This document shows, one piece after another, positions 37,843 through 46,261 of a DNA stretch of 58,183 bases (position 1 is its first letter; each line of letters opens with the position of its first letter). The translations under genes and the position numbers were made by a program. The notes beneath the pieces were generated by a model. That model was not told where the DNA came from and searched no databases. It worked only from the letters and a program-made list of their open reading frames with translations. Origin of the DNA: Candidatus Aquidulcis sp. (GTDB lineage Bacteria > Chloroflexota > Anaerolineae > UBA4142); the NCBI GenBank assembly GCA_020723345.1, contig DYJA01000034.1:1-58183 (forward strand). The letters are read 5' to 3'.

Positions 37843-38375
37843 GAAAAACTCTCCGCATACCACCGCGCGATCTCGCGGCTGATGAACGCGGCAGCAACAC
37901 CGGCAATCAGCGCGGGGATGAGAACGCCAACAGCAAGGATCGGCACATTTGCTTTGTCGCGATTCGCGTAAAAGAGCATGATTGCAAAGAAGCCAAGCCA
38001 CGACGCGATGCCGGTGAACAACGCGCTCGTCGTCGCAATCACGCGGCGATACGTGCGCGCGTCGCGCGGCGGAAAAAAGAACGCGCGCGTGATCATTCCA
38101 ATCAGCAAGCCATTCAACGCGCCCACCACGAATCCGGTCGGCACGCCGAAGAGCGCGCCCATAATCGCGCCGATGAGCGCGAGAAATGGAATGACGACGC
38201 CGACGCGCAACGCGTCGGACGATTCAAACGCCGTCGGCATTTGCGCGAACAAACCGGAAAGGAGCAGTACGTTCGCGAAAACCGCGCCATACGCCGTGCC
38301 CAGCATCGTCCCCGCGAGCAAGCCCCACGCGCCGCCGCGCCAAGTGGTGTTCCAAAACAGTTTGGCCGTTGACAT
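37839..38375 (-). CDS. Gly-rich membrane protein, paralogue A
   Basis: The 178-residue protein has about five spans with small-residue packing motifs (GGAWGLLAGTMLGTAYGA, GFVVGALNGLLIG). It ends with VLIPALIAGVAAAFISREIARWYAE, shared with the next gene. No transporter signature is evident. ATG 38375 is the better-placed start, with AAGAG upstream; ATG 38390 is also possible. It is the first coding region after the valine T-box leader. Confidence 0.75.
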   Translation of the reverse strand: MSTAKLFWNTTWRGGAWGLLAGTMLGTAYGAVFANVLLLSGLFAQMPTAFESSDALRVGVVIPFLALIGAIMGALFGVPTGFVVGALNGLLIGMITRAFFFPPRDARTYRRVIATTSALFTGIASWLGFFAIMLFYANRDKANVPILAVGVLIPALIAGVAAAFISREIARWYAESFS

Positions 38376-38465
38376 CGTTTCGCTCTTCATTTCAAAGGAT
38401 GAAGTCAGAAGGATGAGGGATGAAATCTATCGCTTCATCCTTCCGACTTTTGCCTTCATCCTTGA

Positions 38466-38770
38466 AAATAAAAATCCCCTTCGCCTCAAGGGCGAAAGGG
38501 ATTTCGCGGTACCACCTTGGTCAACGAATCGAAAACGAATTAACGAATGGATGATTCGCTTGTGCGTTCAGATTCGCGCTCATAATGCTATAACGGGCAA
38601 ACCCGAGATCAATTCAACCGCGGCACATTCGTTTATTCGTTGTCGCGATTCGTTGACCCGACTCCCCGGCGACATTCAATTCTCGTTGCGGCGAAGGGCT
38701 TGCACCCGATGACCCTTCTTCTCTATCCGCGCGGCAGAATCTACTCCTCCGGCTCAACGTCTTTGCTTTG
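38466..38770 (-). ncRNA. T-box riboswitch, valine-specific
   Basis: The minus strand carries the T-box sequence AAGGTGGTACCGCG (complement 38505-38518). An intrinsic terminator follows at once: a 14-bp stem AAATCCCTTTCGCC with complement, 5-base loop, then TTTTTATTTT (complement 38466-38503). Upstream, stem I features are visible: AGTA in the specifier loop (complement 38742-38745), an apical GGGTGCAAGCCC segment and GAA-T-GTC-G with specifier GTC (valine) at complement 38671-38673. The TGGT bulge fits the ACCA end of tRNA-Val. Uncharged tRNA-Val should promote read-through into the two membrane protein genes and valS. Confidence 0.9.
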
Positions 38771-38779
38771 TAACCCAGG

Positions 38780-38860
38780 TTGTCATTTCGAGGAGCGGTT
38801 TTGCGACGAGAAATCTCGCCATGACGGAGCCGAGATTTCTCGCTCCGCTCGAAATGACAA
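38780..38860. repeat. GTCATTTCGAG-type inverted repeat upstream of the T-box
   Basis: TTGTCATTTCGAG (38780-38792) and CTCGAAATGACAA (38848-38860) are perfect arms; inner arms are CGAGAAATCTCG-like. The same family is at 43095-43172. A direct repeat AAGCAAAG flanks it on the minus strand, which might be a target duplication. Confidence 0.7.
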
Positions 38861-38898
38861 GGAACCGAGTCACTTTGCTTTTCGATTGCGGCAAGATT

Positions 38899-39555
38899 CT
38901 ACCACGATTGGCGCGCGGTGTCAAACGCGTATTTCAACTCGTCGCGCACGTACTCCACCCACCGATTTTGCGGCGGCACGATTTCCGGCAATGCCGCGAT
39001 TGATGCCCAGAATAACCGAAACGCGTGATTGTCTGCGAACTGCGTCCACGCGTCGCGCGTTTCGTCGTCGGCGGTCAGGTGGAAAAAGTGACGGCGCTGC
39101 TGGCGCGCGAGCGCGTCGTTCGGCACCCAGCCGGTGATGCGGTACGTCGTGTAGGTTGCGTCGGGATACTGATCCGGTTCCTCGTACGTGATCTGCGTCC
39201 AGTCGCCGTGCGCGCGTTCAACGCGCACCCAGTTGCCGCGTAACATGCGCGCCCAATCGAAACTCGTCGCGTCGGGACGCGCGTAGACAATCGTATTTTT
39301 CACGACGGCGAGCGTGTCGCGCGGCATTTCTTCGTCGAGGTAGCCGATGTACGCGATGAGGCGCGCGTTCAGTCCGGTCTCCTCGCGCGCTTCGCGCCGC
39401 GCGGCATCGCGCACGTCCTCGTTTTCTTCGACGGTACCGGCGGGGAGTTGATTTCCGGCGTACGGATGCGCGAGCACCAGCAGTTCGATGCCGGACGCGG
39501 TGGCGCGCGTGATGAACGCGGCGACTTTACTGAGGATCGGATTGGGCGAGGACAT
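38899..39555 (-). CDS. NUDIX hydrolase
   Basis: The 218-residue protein has a complete Nudix box: GTVEENE, seven residues, then REAREETGL, which coordinates the catalytic metal. The protein is longer than the minimal family. Its C-terminal half includes WTQFADNHAFRLFWASIAALP and may help select the substrate. It likely hydrolyses a nucleoside diphosphate derivative. ATG 39555 is the chosen start; a TTG at 39570 abuts the upstream stop. Confidence 0.88.
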   Translation of the reverse strand: MSSPNPILSKVAAFITRATASGIELLVLAHPYAGNQLPAGTVEENEDVRDAARREAREETGLNARLIAYIGYLDEEMPRDTLAVVKNTIVYARPDATSFDWARMLRGNWVRVERAHGDWTQITYEEPDQYPDATYTTYRITGWVPNDALARQQRRHFFHLTADDETRDAWTQFADNHAFRLFWASIAALPEIVPPQNRWVEYVRDELKYAFDTARQSW

Positions 39556-39570
39556 GGCGCGGCTCTGCAA

Positions 39571-40686
39571 TCAGCGGATCAGTTCGGCTTTGTAAAAACC
39601 GCGCCCCGGGGCGTCGGACTTGTCCAGCGGCGTTCGCAATTTCAGTTGCCACACGATTTTGCCTTGCCGCGTGACTTGGACAATCGCGCTCGAGCCGGTG
39701 ATCAACGTGTTGCCGTTCGGCAAGCGATTCGCGTCGCGGACGAGTTGCCCCGGCATCACGAATTGCCACACCACTTGTCCGGTCTGCGGATCGATTTCAA
39801 TCGCGCGCTGCGGCTCGACGTGGTTGGCGAGCAAAATATTTCCGTTCGCCAGGACTTGCGGATCGTGCGGATATCGAAATAATCCTTCGCCGTACGTTTT
39901 CACGACCGCGCCTTTCGGATCGACTTGGACCACGACGTGAAAATTGCGGAGACTGATCAGCGTGTCGCCGTTTTCCAAACGCGACGCCGCGTTCGTGTGC
40001 GTCCAGCCCTCTTCGGAAATTTCTTTGTACGGCGCGCGATTGAACTGATCGCGCGCGTACCACGCCCACACGATTTCGCCGCGCGGATTGATCTCCTTTA
40101 CTTGCGCGTCGTTCATCCGATCCATCGCGCCGAACACGACGAGCGTATTCCCATTCGGCAACCGGTCGGCGTCGTGCGAAATTTGCTCCGTCAAGTACGA
40201 CCACACCACCTTTCCCGCGCGATCGATTTCGAACGCGCCTTTGCGCGGCAGGACGAACAGGACGTTGCCGTTCGCCAGCGGTTCGATGTCGAATCCTGGG
40301 TTGGTGTACTGTCGCCAGTTTTCGGGCAGCCGATACTCCCACACGATTTCGCCGAGCATATTCGCTTCGACAATGCGCGGCGCGGCAAGATTGTGATTGT
40401 CCGCAAACAAGGTCGTGCCGCTCACTGCCAATTCGGGATCGTACACGTCAACCGACCAATCGGGATCAACTTTGCCGCGCGGAAAGGCAGGCGTCGGCGT
40501 CACTCGCGTTGGACTGGGCGCGGGGGTGTACGTCGGGGCAAGCGTCGGAGTCAACGATGGAGGCGGGTTGGTGGGCGCGGCAATCGTCGCGCTTGGCGAA
40601 GCCGGAATCGGCGTTGGGGTGGACGCGGGCGCGCATGCGCTCAAGATCAAACCCAGGATCGCGAAGGTGGCTAAAGTGCATCTCAT
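39571..40686 (-). CDS. Arylsulfotransferase-like beta-propeller lipoprotein
   Basis: The 371-residue protein has a lipobox (LILSAC) and a Pro/Thr linker to about residue 68. A propeller follows, built from repeats such as HDADRLPNGNTLV, HTNAASRLENGDTLI, PHDPQVLANGNILLA and RDANRLPNGNTLI. These match the ASST/PQQ-like propeller superfamily, where His residues in such repeats line the active site. It would act outside the membrane; sulfate transfer is unproven. ATG 40686 overlaps the stop of the upstream gene as ATGA. Confidence 0.8.
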   Translation of the reverse strand: MRCTLATFAILGLILSACAPASTPTPIPASPSATIAAPTNPPPSLTPTLAPTYTPAPSPTRVTPTPAFPRGKVDPDWSVDVYDPELAVSGTTLFADNHNLAAPRIVEANMLGEIVWEYRLPENWRQYTNPGFDIEPLANGNVLFVLPRKGAFEIDRAGKVVWSYLTEQISHDADRLPNGNTLVVFGAMDRMNDAQVKEINPRGEIVWAWYARDQFNRAPYKEISEEGWTHTNAASRLENGDTLISLRNFHVVVQVDPKGAVVKTYGEGLFRYPHDPQVLANGNILLANHVEPQRAIEIDPQTGQVVWQFVMPGQLVRDANRLPNGNTLITGSSAIVQVTRQGKIVWQLKLRTPLDKSDAPGRGFYKAELIR

Positions 40687-41381
40687 ACCGATCCTCTTTT
40701 CGGATCGTGGATCATTTGACGCGCGCCGACGGCTTGAATCAGCACGCTGATGATGGAGGCGTAGACGATGATCTTTTGCCCGGTCGCTTGAATCAGCACG
40801 CCTTGCGGTGTTTGGATCGAGGGTCCGCCAAAAAGTAGTCCCAGGTAAAGTAAGAGCAAAAATGCAAACACGCCGAAGATCACGGCGAACCGTTTGGGGT
40901 ATCGGCGTTCGCGCTCCAGGACGACGGAATACAAGATCGACGCGGCGGTAAACGTTTCAAACGCGAGGTAGACGAGTTGCGTGTGCAGCGCGCTGTTCAG
41001 ATTCATCGGGGTGAACGCGATGCCGATGAAACACGCGCCCGCGACGATGCCCGCCAGCGCGCCGAGCCACGCCAGCGCGCGATCCAACCACGTCCGCGTA
41101 AAAAATGGCGCAAACGCGAGGAAGAACACGATGAGCGACGCGCCCGCGAGCGACAGCGCGAGAAAGAACAAGGGCGCGGCAATCGCGTTCATTTGTCCAT
41201 TGCGCGCTTGCGTGCGTCCCAGGTCGCTGAAAAAATTTGTCAAGAACGAATAGCCGATGGTTGCGGGATCGCTCGCCGTGCCGCCGGGGTAGAAGAGCAT
41301 CGCGCCGGCGGTGAGCAGAACGAAGAGCGCGCAACCGATCGCGACGAAACCGAAAATCTGTTTGCGCCAGAAGGACAACAT
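40683..41381 (-). CDS. Six-span membrane protein (possible DUF998-like)
   Basis: The 232-residue protein has about six membrane spans and a characteristic early stretch GYSFLTNFFSDLGRTQARNG. That SDLG stretch resembles DUF998 proteins, but I am not sure. GGAGGA precedes ATG 41381. Its stop overlaps the lipoprotein start by four bases, so the two are coupled. Confidence 0.7.
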   Translation of the reverse strand: MLSFWRKQIFGFVAIGCALFVLLTAGAMLFYPGGTASDPATIGYSFLTNFFSDLGRTQARNGQMNAIAAPLFFLALSLAGASLIVFFLAFAPFFTRTWLDRALAWLGALAGIVAGACFIGIAFTPMNLNSALHTQLVYLAFETFTAASILYSVVLERERRYPKRFAVIFGVFAFLLLLYLGLLFGGPSIQTPQGVLIQATGQKIIVYASIISVLIQAVGARQMIHDPKRGSV

Positions 41382-41405
41382 CGATTCCTCCTCTGAGTTC
41401 TTCCG

Positions 41406-41447
41406 AGTTCCTCCGAGTTCCTCCGAACACAGGAACTCGGAGGAACT
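41406..41447. repeat. CTCCGAGTT-type inverted repeat
   Basis: Perfect 17-bp arms AGTTCCTCCGAGTTCCT and complement surround 8 bases. It ends five bases before the stop of the SnoaL-GNAT gene on the minus strand. It is related to 32020-32078. Confidence 0.75.
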
Positions 41448-41451
41448 TGCA

Positions 41452-42684
41452 TTAGTCATCCGGCACGAGTGATTTGACGACTGCCAGATCGATCACCGGC
41501 ATCCACGCGTACACGTACACTTTGCCGTACTCGACAAAACCGTATTTGCTGACGACGCGGCGCGACATCGGTCCGGCGTGAATCGCGGCGACGTGATAGC
41601 CCCGCGCGCGCGCTTCTTCCAGGCGGCGTTTGAGTAACGTCGAGTAGATGCGCTGCCCGCGATACTCCGGCAGCGTCGACGCGCCGCCGAGGTACGCGAT
41701 GCCGACGTTCAAGATCAAGCGCGCATCGGCGACCGGCGCGCCGTCGAGTCGCGCGAGGAATCGGATTTCGCGCTCGCGGAACCTGGGATCGCGGATACGC
41801 TCGTAGAAATTCGGACGCCGCGCGTCGACTTGTTCTTGCGTCCAGTTGAAACAAGTCGCGACGATCTGCAATTCCGCTTCAATCGTTTCGTCGTTCGATC
41901 CGTCGACGCGTTCGATTTCGATTTGCGGATTCGTCGGAATGTCGAGCTGAGCGAGATCGACGCGCGCCATCATCGCTTCGTCGCCAGCGAGCGCGAATCC
42001 GTGGCGCTCCAGTCGTTCGCGCAAATCGGCAGGCGTGTCGAACGGCGCGACGTGCCACGCAAAGCCGATGTCGCGCGCGCGATGATATTCGATCAGTTCC
42101 GCGATTTTCGCATCCGCTTCCGCCGCGCTCCATTTTGATCCGAAAACGGTGTTGCCGCCCGGGTGCGCGATGCCCGCGCCGCCGCGCCAAATGTCCATTC
42201 CGCCCACACCGCTGTAGTTGATCGGAATCGATTCGCGCACGTCGTAACTGCTGCCCCACGATTCGAACAACGACAAGACCTGCGCCGCGCTCGCGTTCGC
42301 GGGCGCGATCCAGCCCTTGCGCCGCGCGCTCGGCAGCGGCGCGGGGCAGTAGAGGTCAATCGTCTGCGCGCGATTTTCTGTGACGACGAGAAACGCCGCG
42401 CGGTTGTGTTCGACATAGCGCGCGTTTTCGGTCGCCTGAATCCGAAATTCGATCGCGACGCGTTCGTCGTTTGCGACGACGCTGAGCGTTTCGATTGTCG
42501 CGTCGTGCCACGCCGCCCACTCGTCCATCAGGCGTTTGACGACGCGTTCGCGCGGGCGATGAATTTCGCTCTGCGGCGCGCCCCAGACACGCAGACCGAC
42601 ATCGTCGCGCAGCACGCGCGCGTACTGTGCCGCGTCGTTGGACGCGAGCGCGGCGAGAAATTGTTCGGCAATCGAGTTGGACAC
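41452..42684 (-). CDS. SnoaL-like/GNAT acetyltransferase fusion
   Basis: The 410-residue protein joins an N-terminal SnoaL-like NTF2 domain (about 1-125, with AEQFLAALASNDAAQYARVL) to C-terminal GNAT folds. The last GNAT has the acetyl-CoA loop region PEYRGQRIYSTLL followed by KYGFVEYGKVYVY. It probably acetylates a small molecule or amine; the N-terminal domain could bind ligand. GTG 42684 follows GGAG at six bases. A palindrome lies just upstream and would add meaningless residues if an earlier start were used. Confidence 0.8.
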   Translation of the reverse strand: MSNSIAEQFLAALASNDAAQYARVLRDDVGLRVWGAPQSEIHRPRERVVKRLMDEWAAWHDATIETLSVVANDERVAIEFRIQATENARYVEHNRAAFLVVTENRAQTIDLYCPAPLPSARRKGWIAPANASAAQVLSLFESWGSSYDVRESIPINYSGVGGMDIWRGGAGIAHPGGNTVFGSKWSAAEADAKIAELIEYHRARDIGFAWHVAPFDTPADLRERLERHGFALAGDEAMMARVDLAQLDIPTNPQIEIERVDGSNDETIEAELQIVATCFNWTQEQVDARRPNFYERIRDPRFREREIRFLARLDGAPVADARLILNVGIAYLGGASTLPEYRGQRIYSTLLKRRLEEARARGYHVAAIHAGPMSRRVVSKYGFVEYGKVYVYAWMPVIDLAVVKSLVPDD

Positions 42685-42697
42685 GATGATCTCCAAA

Positions 42698-42736
42698 AGA
42701 CCCGAAGAGTCGCTTGCGCGAAAACCCTTCGGGTCT
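42698..42736. repeat. AGACCCGAAG palindrome upstream of the GNAT gene
   Basis: AGACCCGAAGAGT... and ...AACCCTTCGGGTCT form imperfect arms. Same family as 8806-8839. Confidence 0.7.
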
Positions 42737-42740
42737 GTCA

Positions 42741-42977
42741 TTAACATCCTAGCCCTAATTCGCGCTTGACTTGCGCCCAGGGCTTGCCACGCTTGCCCGC
42801 CGCGTATTCTTTCTCTTGACGCAGGAGATCGTCCGCAAAAGATTTCTTCAACGGACGACCGGCGTCGGAATCGCGTCGCCCGATGGTCGCCACAAGTTTA
42901 CGGTACGCCGCAATCGGTAAAATCACCTCGACGGGTTTGCCTTCCGCGTCCACAATGTAACGCGCTTTGGTGTTCAT
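42741..42977 (-). CDS. Antitoxin-like small protein
   Basis: The 78-residue protein begins RYIVDAEGKPVEVILPIAAYRKLV, which has the strand-helix start of Phd-like antitoxins. It ends in a charged tail with GKPWAQVKRELGL. AAGGA precedes ATG 42977. No toxin gene follows: the next gene on the strand is the GNAT fusion. It may be an orphan antitoxin or an unrelated regulator. Confidence 0.65.
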   Translation of the reverse strand: MNTKARYIVDAEGKPVEVILPIAAYRKLVATIGRRDSDAGRPLKKSFADDLLRQEKEYAAGKRGKPWAQVKRELGLGC

Positions 42978-43500
42978 CGGTTCCTTCTTTCTAGATCGCA
43001 AAGAGCGCGTTCCCTCTTCATACGCTCGACGCTCCTCTGCGTCCAAATTCTATCACAGGCATCCAAGCCCGTCAAACTGTTCGCTGGAAGTACTGTCATT
43101 TCGAGGCGCGATTTTCGCGCCGAGAAATCTCGTTGCCGCTACGACGAGATTTCTCGCTCTGCTCGAAATGACAATTATCATTCCCCCAATTCCGCCAGCA
43201 ATTTGCGCGCCCACTCCGCTTCTGGCGCGTGCAGCAACGCGCTGCCCGCCGTCGTTTCAAAACGACGGCTCAACGAGGTGGAAACATGTTGAAACGTGTT
43301 GCGCGCGAACCGCCAACCCGATTCATCGGGTTTCCACCTACGGTTGCCGCCGAATTCATTCGGCGGTCAATTCCCCCAGCAATTTGCGCGTCGCCGTCGT
43401 TTCAAAACGACGGCTCAACGAGGTGGAAACACGTTGAAACGTGTTGCGCGCGAATCGCTAACCCGATTTATCGGGTTTCCACCTGCGGTTGCCGCCGAAT
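42978..43500. repeat. Non-coding block of palindromes and duplicated gene ends
   Basis: No protein gene is seen in these 520 bases. They hold a GTCATTTCGAG-type element (43095-43172), a detached copy of the STAND ATPase 3' end (43187-43238), and a 118-bp structured element (43249-43366). A short further copy of the gene end (43368-43391) and most of a second 118-bp element (43394-43511) follow. Confidence 0.85.
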
Positions 43501-43511
43501 TCATTCGGCGG
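43249..43511. repeat. Two tandem 118-bp structured elements, 145-bp period
   Basis: Copies at 43249-43366 and 43394-43511 are nearly identical. Each contains hairpins CCGTCGTTT/AAACGACGG, AACCCGAT/ATCGGGTT and CCGCCGAA/TTCGGCGG, within outer arms AGGTGGAAAC/GTTTCCACCT. Between them lie 27 bases copied from the ATPase gene end. The second copy supplies the last codons and the TGA stop of that gene. Confidence 0.85.
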
Positions 43512-46185
43512 TCAATTCCTCCAGCAATTTGCGTGCCCACTCCGCTTCTGGCGCGCGCAGTTCTTCCCACAACGCGAGCGCGGCGCGCGCCAACTCCACC
43601 GCGGACGCGCGATTCCCTTTGCGCGCTTCGACGCATGCGAGCGAGTATTGGTGAAAAGCAATCCAATGCTTGTCGCCGATTTGTTGGGCGATTGCCAGTC
43701 CTTCCCGAAAATCCCTTTCCGCTTGTTCTGGGTTTTCCTCCTTCAATTCAAGCATACCTAATGTCTGGAGCATCATGACAGTCATTTGTTTGTCCCCCAA
43801 TTCCTTCTCAAGTGCTAGCGACTGTCCAAAAAACGTCCGCGTCGCCGCATAGTTGCCTTGGCGCGCTTCAATGTTGCCGAGTGCGAGCAACGTCTCTGCC
43901 ATTGCTTGCTTGTCTTCCAATTTCGCCACGAGAGCTAGCACTTGTTCATAAAACTTCTGCGCTGCCGCATAGTTGCCTTGATATGATTCGATGTGTCCGA
44001 GTGCGAGCAACGTCACCGCCATCCCGCGCTTGTCTCCCAATTCTTTTTCGAGTGCCAGTGACTGCTCGAAAAACGTCCGTGCCTCCACATAGTTCCCTTG
44101 ATTTGATTCAATATGCCCGAGTGCGTATAATGCCCTCGCCGCCCCGTGCTTGTCCTCCAATTCCTTGTTCATTGCCAGCGATCTCTCGAAAAACGTCCGC
44201 GCCCCCGCATAGTTGCCTTGCAGCGATTCAATGTTGCCGAGTTCGTACGAAACCCTTGCTTCGCCCGAACGATTTTCTTTCTCTACGCAAAGCGTCTGAC
44301 TTTGTTGGAGGAACTTGCACGCCTGGGCATAATCGCCACGAAGAATCAAAATCATTGCCAGATGGAGTAACGCATCCGCCTGAACAAGTTTATCACCCAA
44401 CTGCTTGCCTGCTTCGTATTCGCACTTGAGCCAAACGATAGCATCCCCCCAATAACCCCGCGTCCGCATAAACTCGAACAGCAATGCAACCACATCAATC
44501 AGCATGCGGTCTTGCTGGTGCGAATGACACCATTCCAACGCGCCAAAGATATTCTCGCGTTCCAATTCCAACTCGTCCCAGCCATCGGGTTCGGAATGGC
44601 TTTGCGTGAATTGCAAATACGCGCTTGCTGCCTGTTCGCGCACGCGCGTTTCCTCGCCTGCCTCGCTCAATAAATTCTGGGCATAGGAGTGGAGAAGTGG
44701 ATGCAGACGGAATCGTCCGCGCTCCGCGCGCTCAATCAGAGCGTACTGCGCCAGGTTGTCCAAGCCGTCGCGCACGTCGTCCGCCTTGTCATCCTGAGCG
44801 AGCGAAGGATCTCGCGAAGGACTTGACGCAGATGAGTTGCTCGCGAGATTCTTCGCTTCGCTCAGAATGACAGAGGCGGGGCTCAGGATGACGGCGAGCA
44901 TCTCCGCACTGAAATCGGGACCGTCAAACACGCCGAGCGCGCGAAAGAGTTTTTGGTCCCACTCGCCCAACGCGGCGTAACTCAAATCAAACGACGCGCG
45001 CACGTTCAGGTTCGGGTCGTCGGACTTGCTCACTTCTTTGATCGCGCGCTTGCGGTCGGCAACGCGCTGCGTCAATTCCTCAATGCTCAGCGCTTTGTCG
45101 GTGAACAATCGCCGCAGCAAAATGTTCAACGCCAGCGGCAAATAGCCCGCGGCGCGGCAGAGCGCGATGAAACTATCGCGCGTGTCGTCCACACGATTTC
45201 CAAGTACCTCGCGGCACAACGCCAGCGCATCGTCTTCGGACAGAATTTCGAGTGAGAACATCGCGCGCGGCGAAACGATGACGAGCGTTTCGAGCCGCGT
45301 CGTGATGAGCGTGGGGCAGCGCATCTGCAAGTGCGTTATGTGCGGCAAATCCTCTTTGCGCGCGTCGTCGAGGATGAGGAGCGCGCGCTTGCCGTCGAGG
45401 AGCGCGCGCACGCGCGCCGCGCGTCCAGCCACATCGGCGTAGCGGGACACGTCTTCGCCGAACACGTTCGCAAGGTCGGAGAGCAGGAGCATCGGGTCGC
45501 GCCCCGCGAGCGTGACCCACAGCAAGCCGTCGGGATACTCGGCGATGTGCGCGTACGCAAAGACCGTCGCCAGCGCGCTCTTGCCGATGCCGCCCAAGCC
45601 GCGCACGCCTGCGATGCCGACCGCGCCATTCGCGCGCAAACGCGCGGCGATGTCACGCAGTTCGTCTTGCCGTCCGACGAAAATTTCGGGCGGCGGAGGC
45701 GGCATCAGTCCGCGCGATGCGGCGCCGCGTATGCTGATTTCGCGCGCGAGCGTGAGCGCGACTTGCTTCGCGAGTTCATCGGGAGTTTTGAAGAACGCGA
45801 CAGTGTGCCGCGCCATCAAGTCGGCGCGGAATCGTTTGATGCTTGCGCGTTGCGCGGGTTCGTCGTCGCGCGGCGCGTCCGTCACCGCGTCGTCTTGCAG
45901 GAAGACGAAACGCGGAATGTTCAGTTCGCCTGCGCGCAAATACTCGCGCTCGGTGTACGAAATGCCATTCGCGTCCGTCGCGCCGTAGCGCTGTCCGACG
46001 ACGAGGACGAGCCAGTGCGACCGCGCGACTTCGGCAAGGCACGTCTCCAGCGGCGTCTCTTCGCGCGCGAAGAAATGCTCCATCCCCTTGAAGTGCTGAC
46101 CGAGCGCGACGATGACTTGCTCGACCGCCTGACGTTCGGCGACGAGATCGCGGTAAGTTGAGGAGAGGAAAATTTGGTAGGGCAT
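43501..46185 (-). CDS. DUF4062-STAND (NB-ARC) ATPase with TPR repeats
   Basis: The 894-residue protein has three parts. DUF4062 covers about 1-95 (YQIFLSSTYRDLVAERQAVE). An NB-ARC/STAND ATPase covers about 165-480, with Walker A GLGGIGKS (Lys202), Walker B RALLILDD and CPTLITTRLE. About seven TPR units then recur every 40 residues (GNYAGARTFFERSLAMNKEL). STAND proteins act as signal-triggered switches, many in antiphage defence or programmed death. At about 453-490 a dispersed palindrome adds SVILSEAKNLA...DPSLAQDD in frame. ATG 46185 has no clear ribosome site; a palindrome lies upstream. The TPR half is AT-richer than the ATPase half. Confidence 0.85.
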   Translation of the reverse strand: MPYQIFLSSTYRDLVAERQAVEQVIVALGQHFKGMEHFFAREETPLETCLAEVARSHWLVLVVGQRYGATDANGISYTEREYLRAGELNIPRFVFLQDDAVTDAPRDDEPAQRASIKRFRADLMARHTVAFFKTPDELAKQVALTLAREISIRGAASRGLMPPPPPEIFVGRQDELRDIAARLRANGAVGIAGVRGLGGIGKSALATVFAYAHIAEYPDGLLWVTLAGRDPMLLLSDLANVFGEDVSRYADVAGRAARVRALLDGKRALLILDDARKEDLPHITHLQMRCPTLITTRLETLVIVSPRAMFSLEILSEDDALALCREVLGNRVDDTRDSFIALCRAAGYLPLALNILLRRLFTDKALSIEELTQRVADRKRAIKEVSKSDDPNLNVRASFDLSYAALGEWDQKLFRALGVFDGPDFSAEMLAVILSPASVILSEAKNLASNSSASSPSRDPSLAQDDKADDVRDGLDNLAQYALIERAERGRFRLHPLLHSYAQNLLSEAGEETRVREQAASAYLQFTQSHSEPDGWDELELERENIFGALEWCHSHQQDRMLIDVVALLFEFMRTRGYWGDAIVWLKCEYEAGKQLGDKLVQADALLHLAMILILRGDYAQACKFLQQSQTLCVEKENRSGEARVSYELGNIESLQGNYAGARTFFERSLAMNKELEDKHGAARALYALGHIESNQGNYVEARTFFEQSLALEKELGDKRGMAVTLLALGHIESYQGNYAAAQKFYEQVLALVAKLEDKQAMAETLLALGNIEARQGNYAATRTFFGQSLALEKELGDKQMTVMMLQTLGMLELKEENPEQAERDFREGLAIAQQIGDKHWIAFHQYSLACVEARKGNRASAVELARAALALWEELRAPEAEWARKLLEELTAE

Positions 46186-46195
46186 CGTTGCCGCC

Positions 46196-46222
46196 GTAGG
46201 ACAATTTTTCAAATTGTCCTAC
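46196..46222. repeat. GTAGGACAA-type palindrome upstream of the STAND gene
   Basis: GTAGGACAATTT and AAATTGTCCTAC are perfect arms with a 3-base loop, in the leader of the STAND gene. Confidence 0.75.
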
Positions 46223-46261
46223 GCCAAGTATAGCGGCAAAAGCAAAGCGCGTCAAAAAAAT

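Noticed and set aside
43249-43511. CRISPR-like arrangement (two repeats, 27-bp spacer)
   Set aside because: The repeats are 118 bp with several hairpins, the spacer is copied from the adjacent gene end, there are only two units, and no cas genes are present.
46186-46212. TTG start nine codons earlier for the STAND ATPase
   Set aside because: It lies inside a GTAGGACAA palindrome and would add residues encoded by the repeat. DUF4062 begins immediately at ATG 46185.
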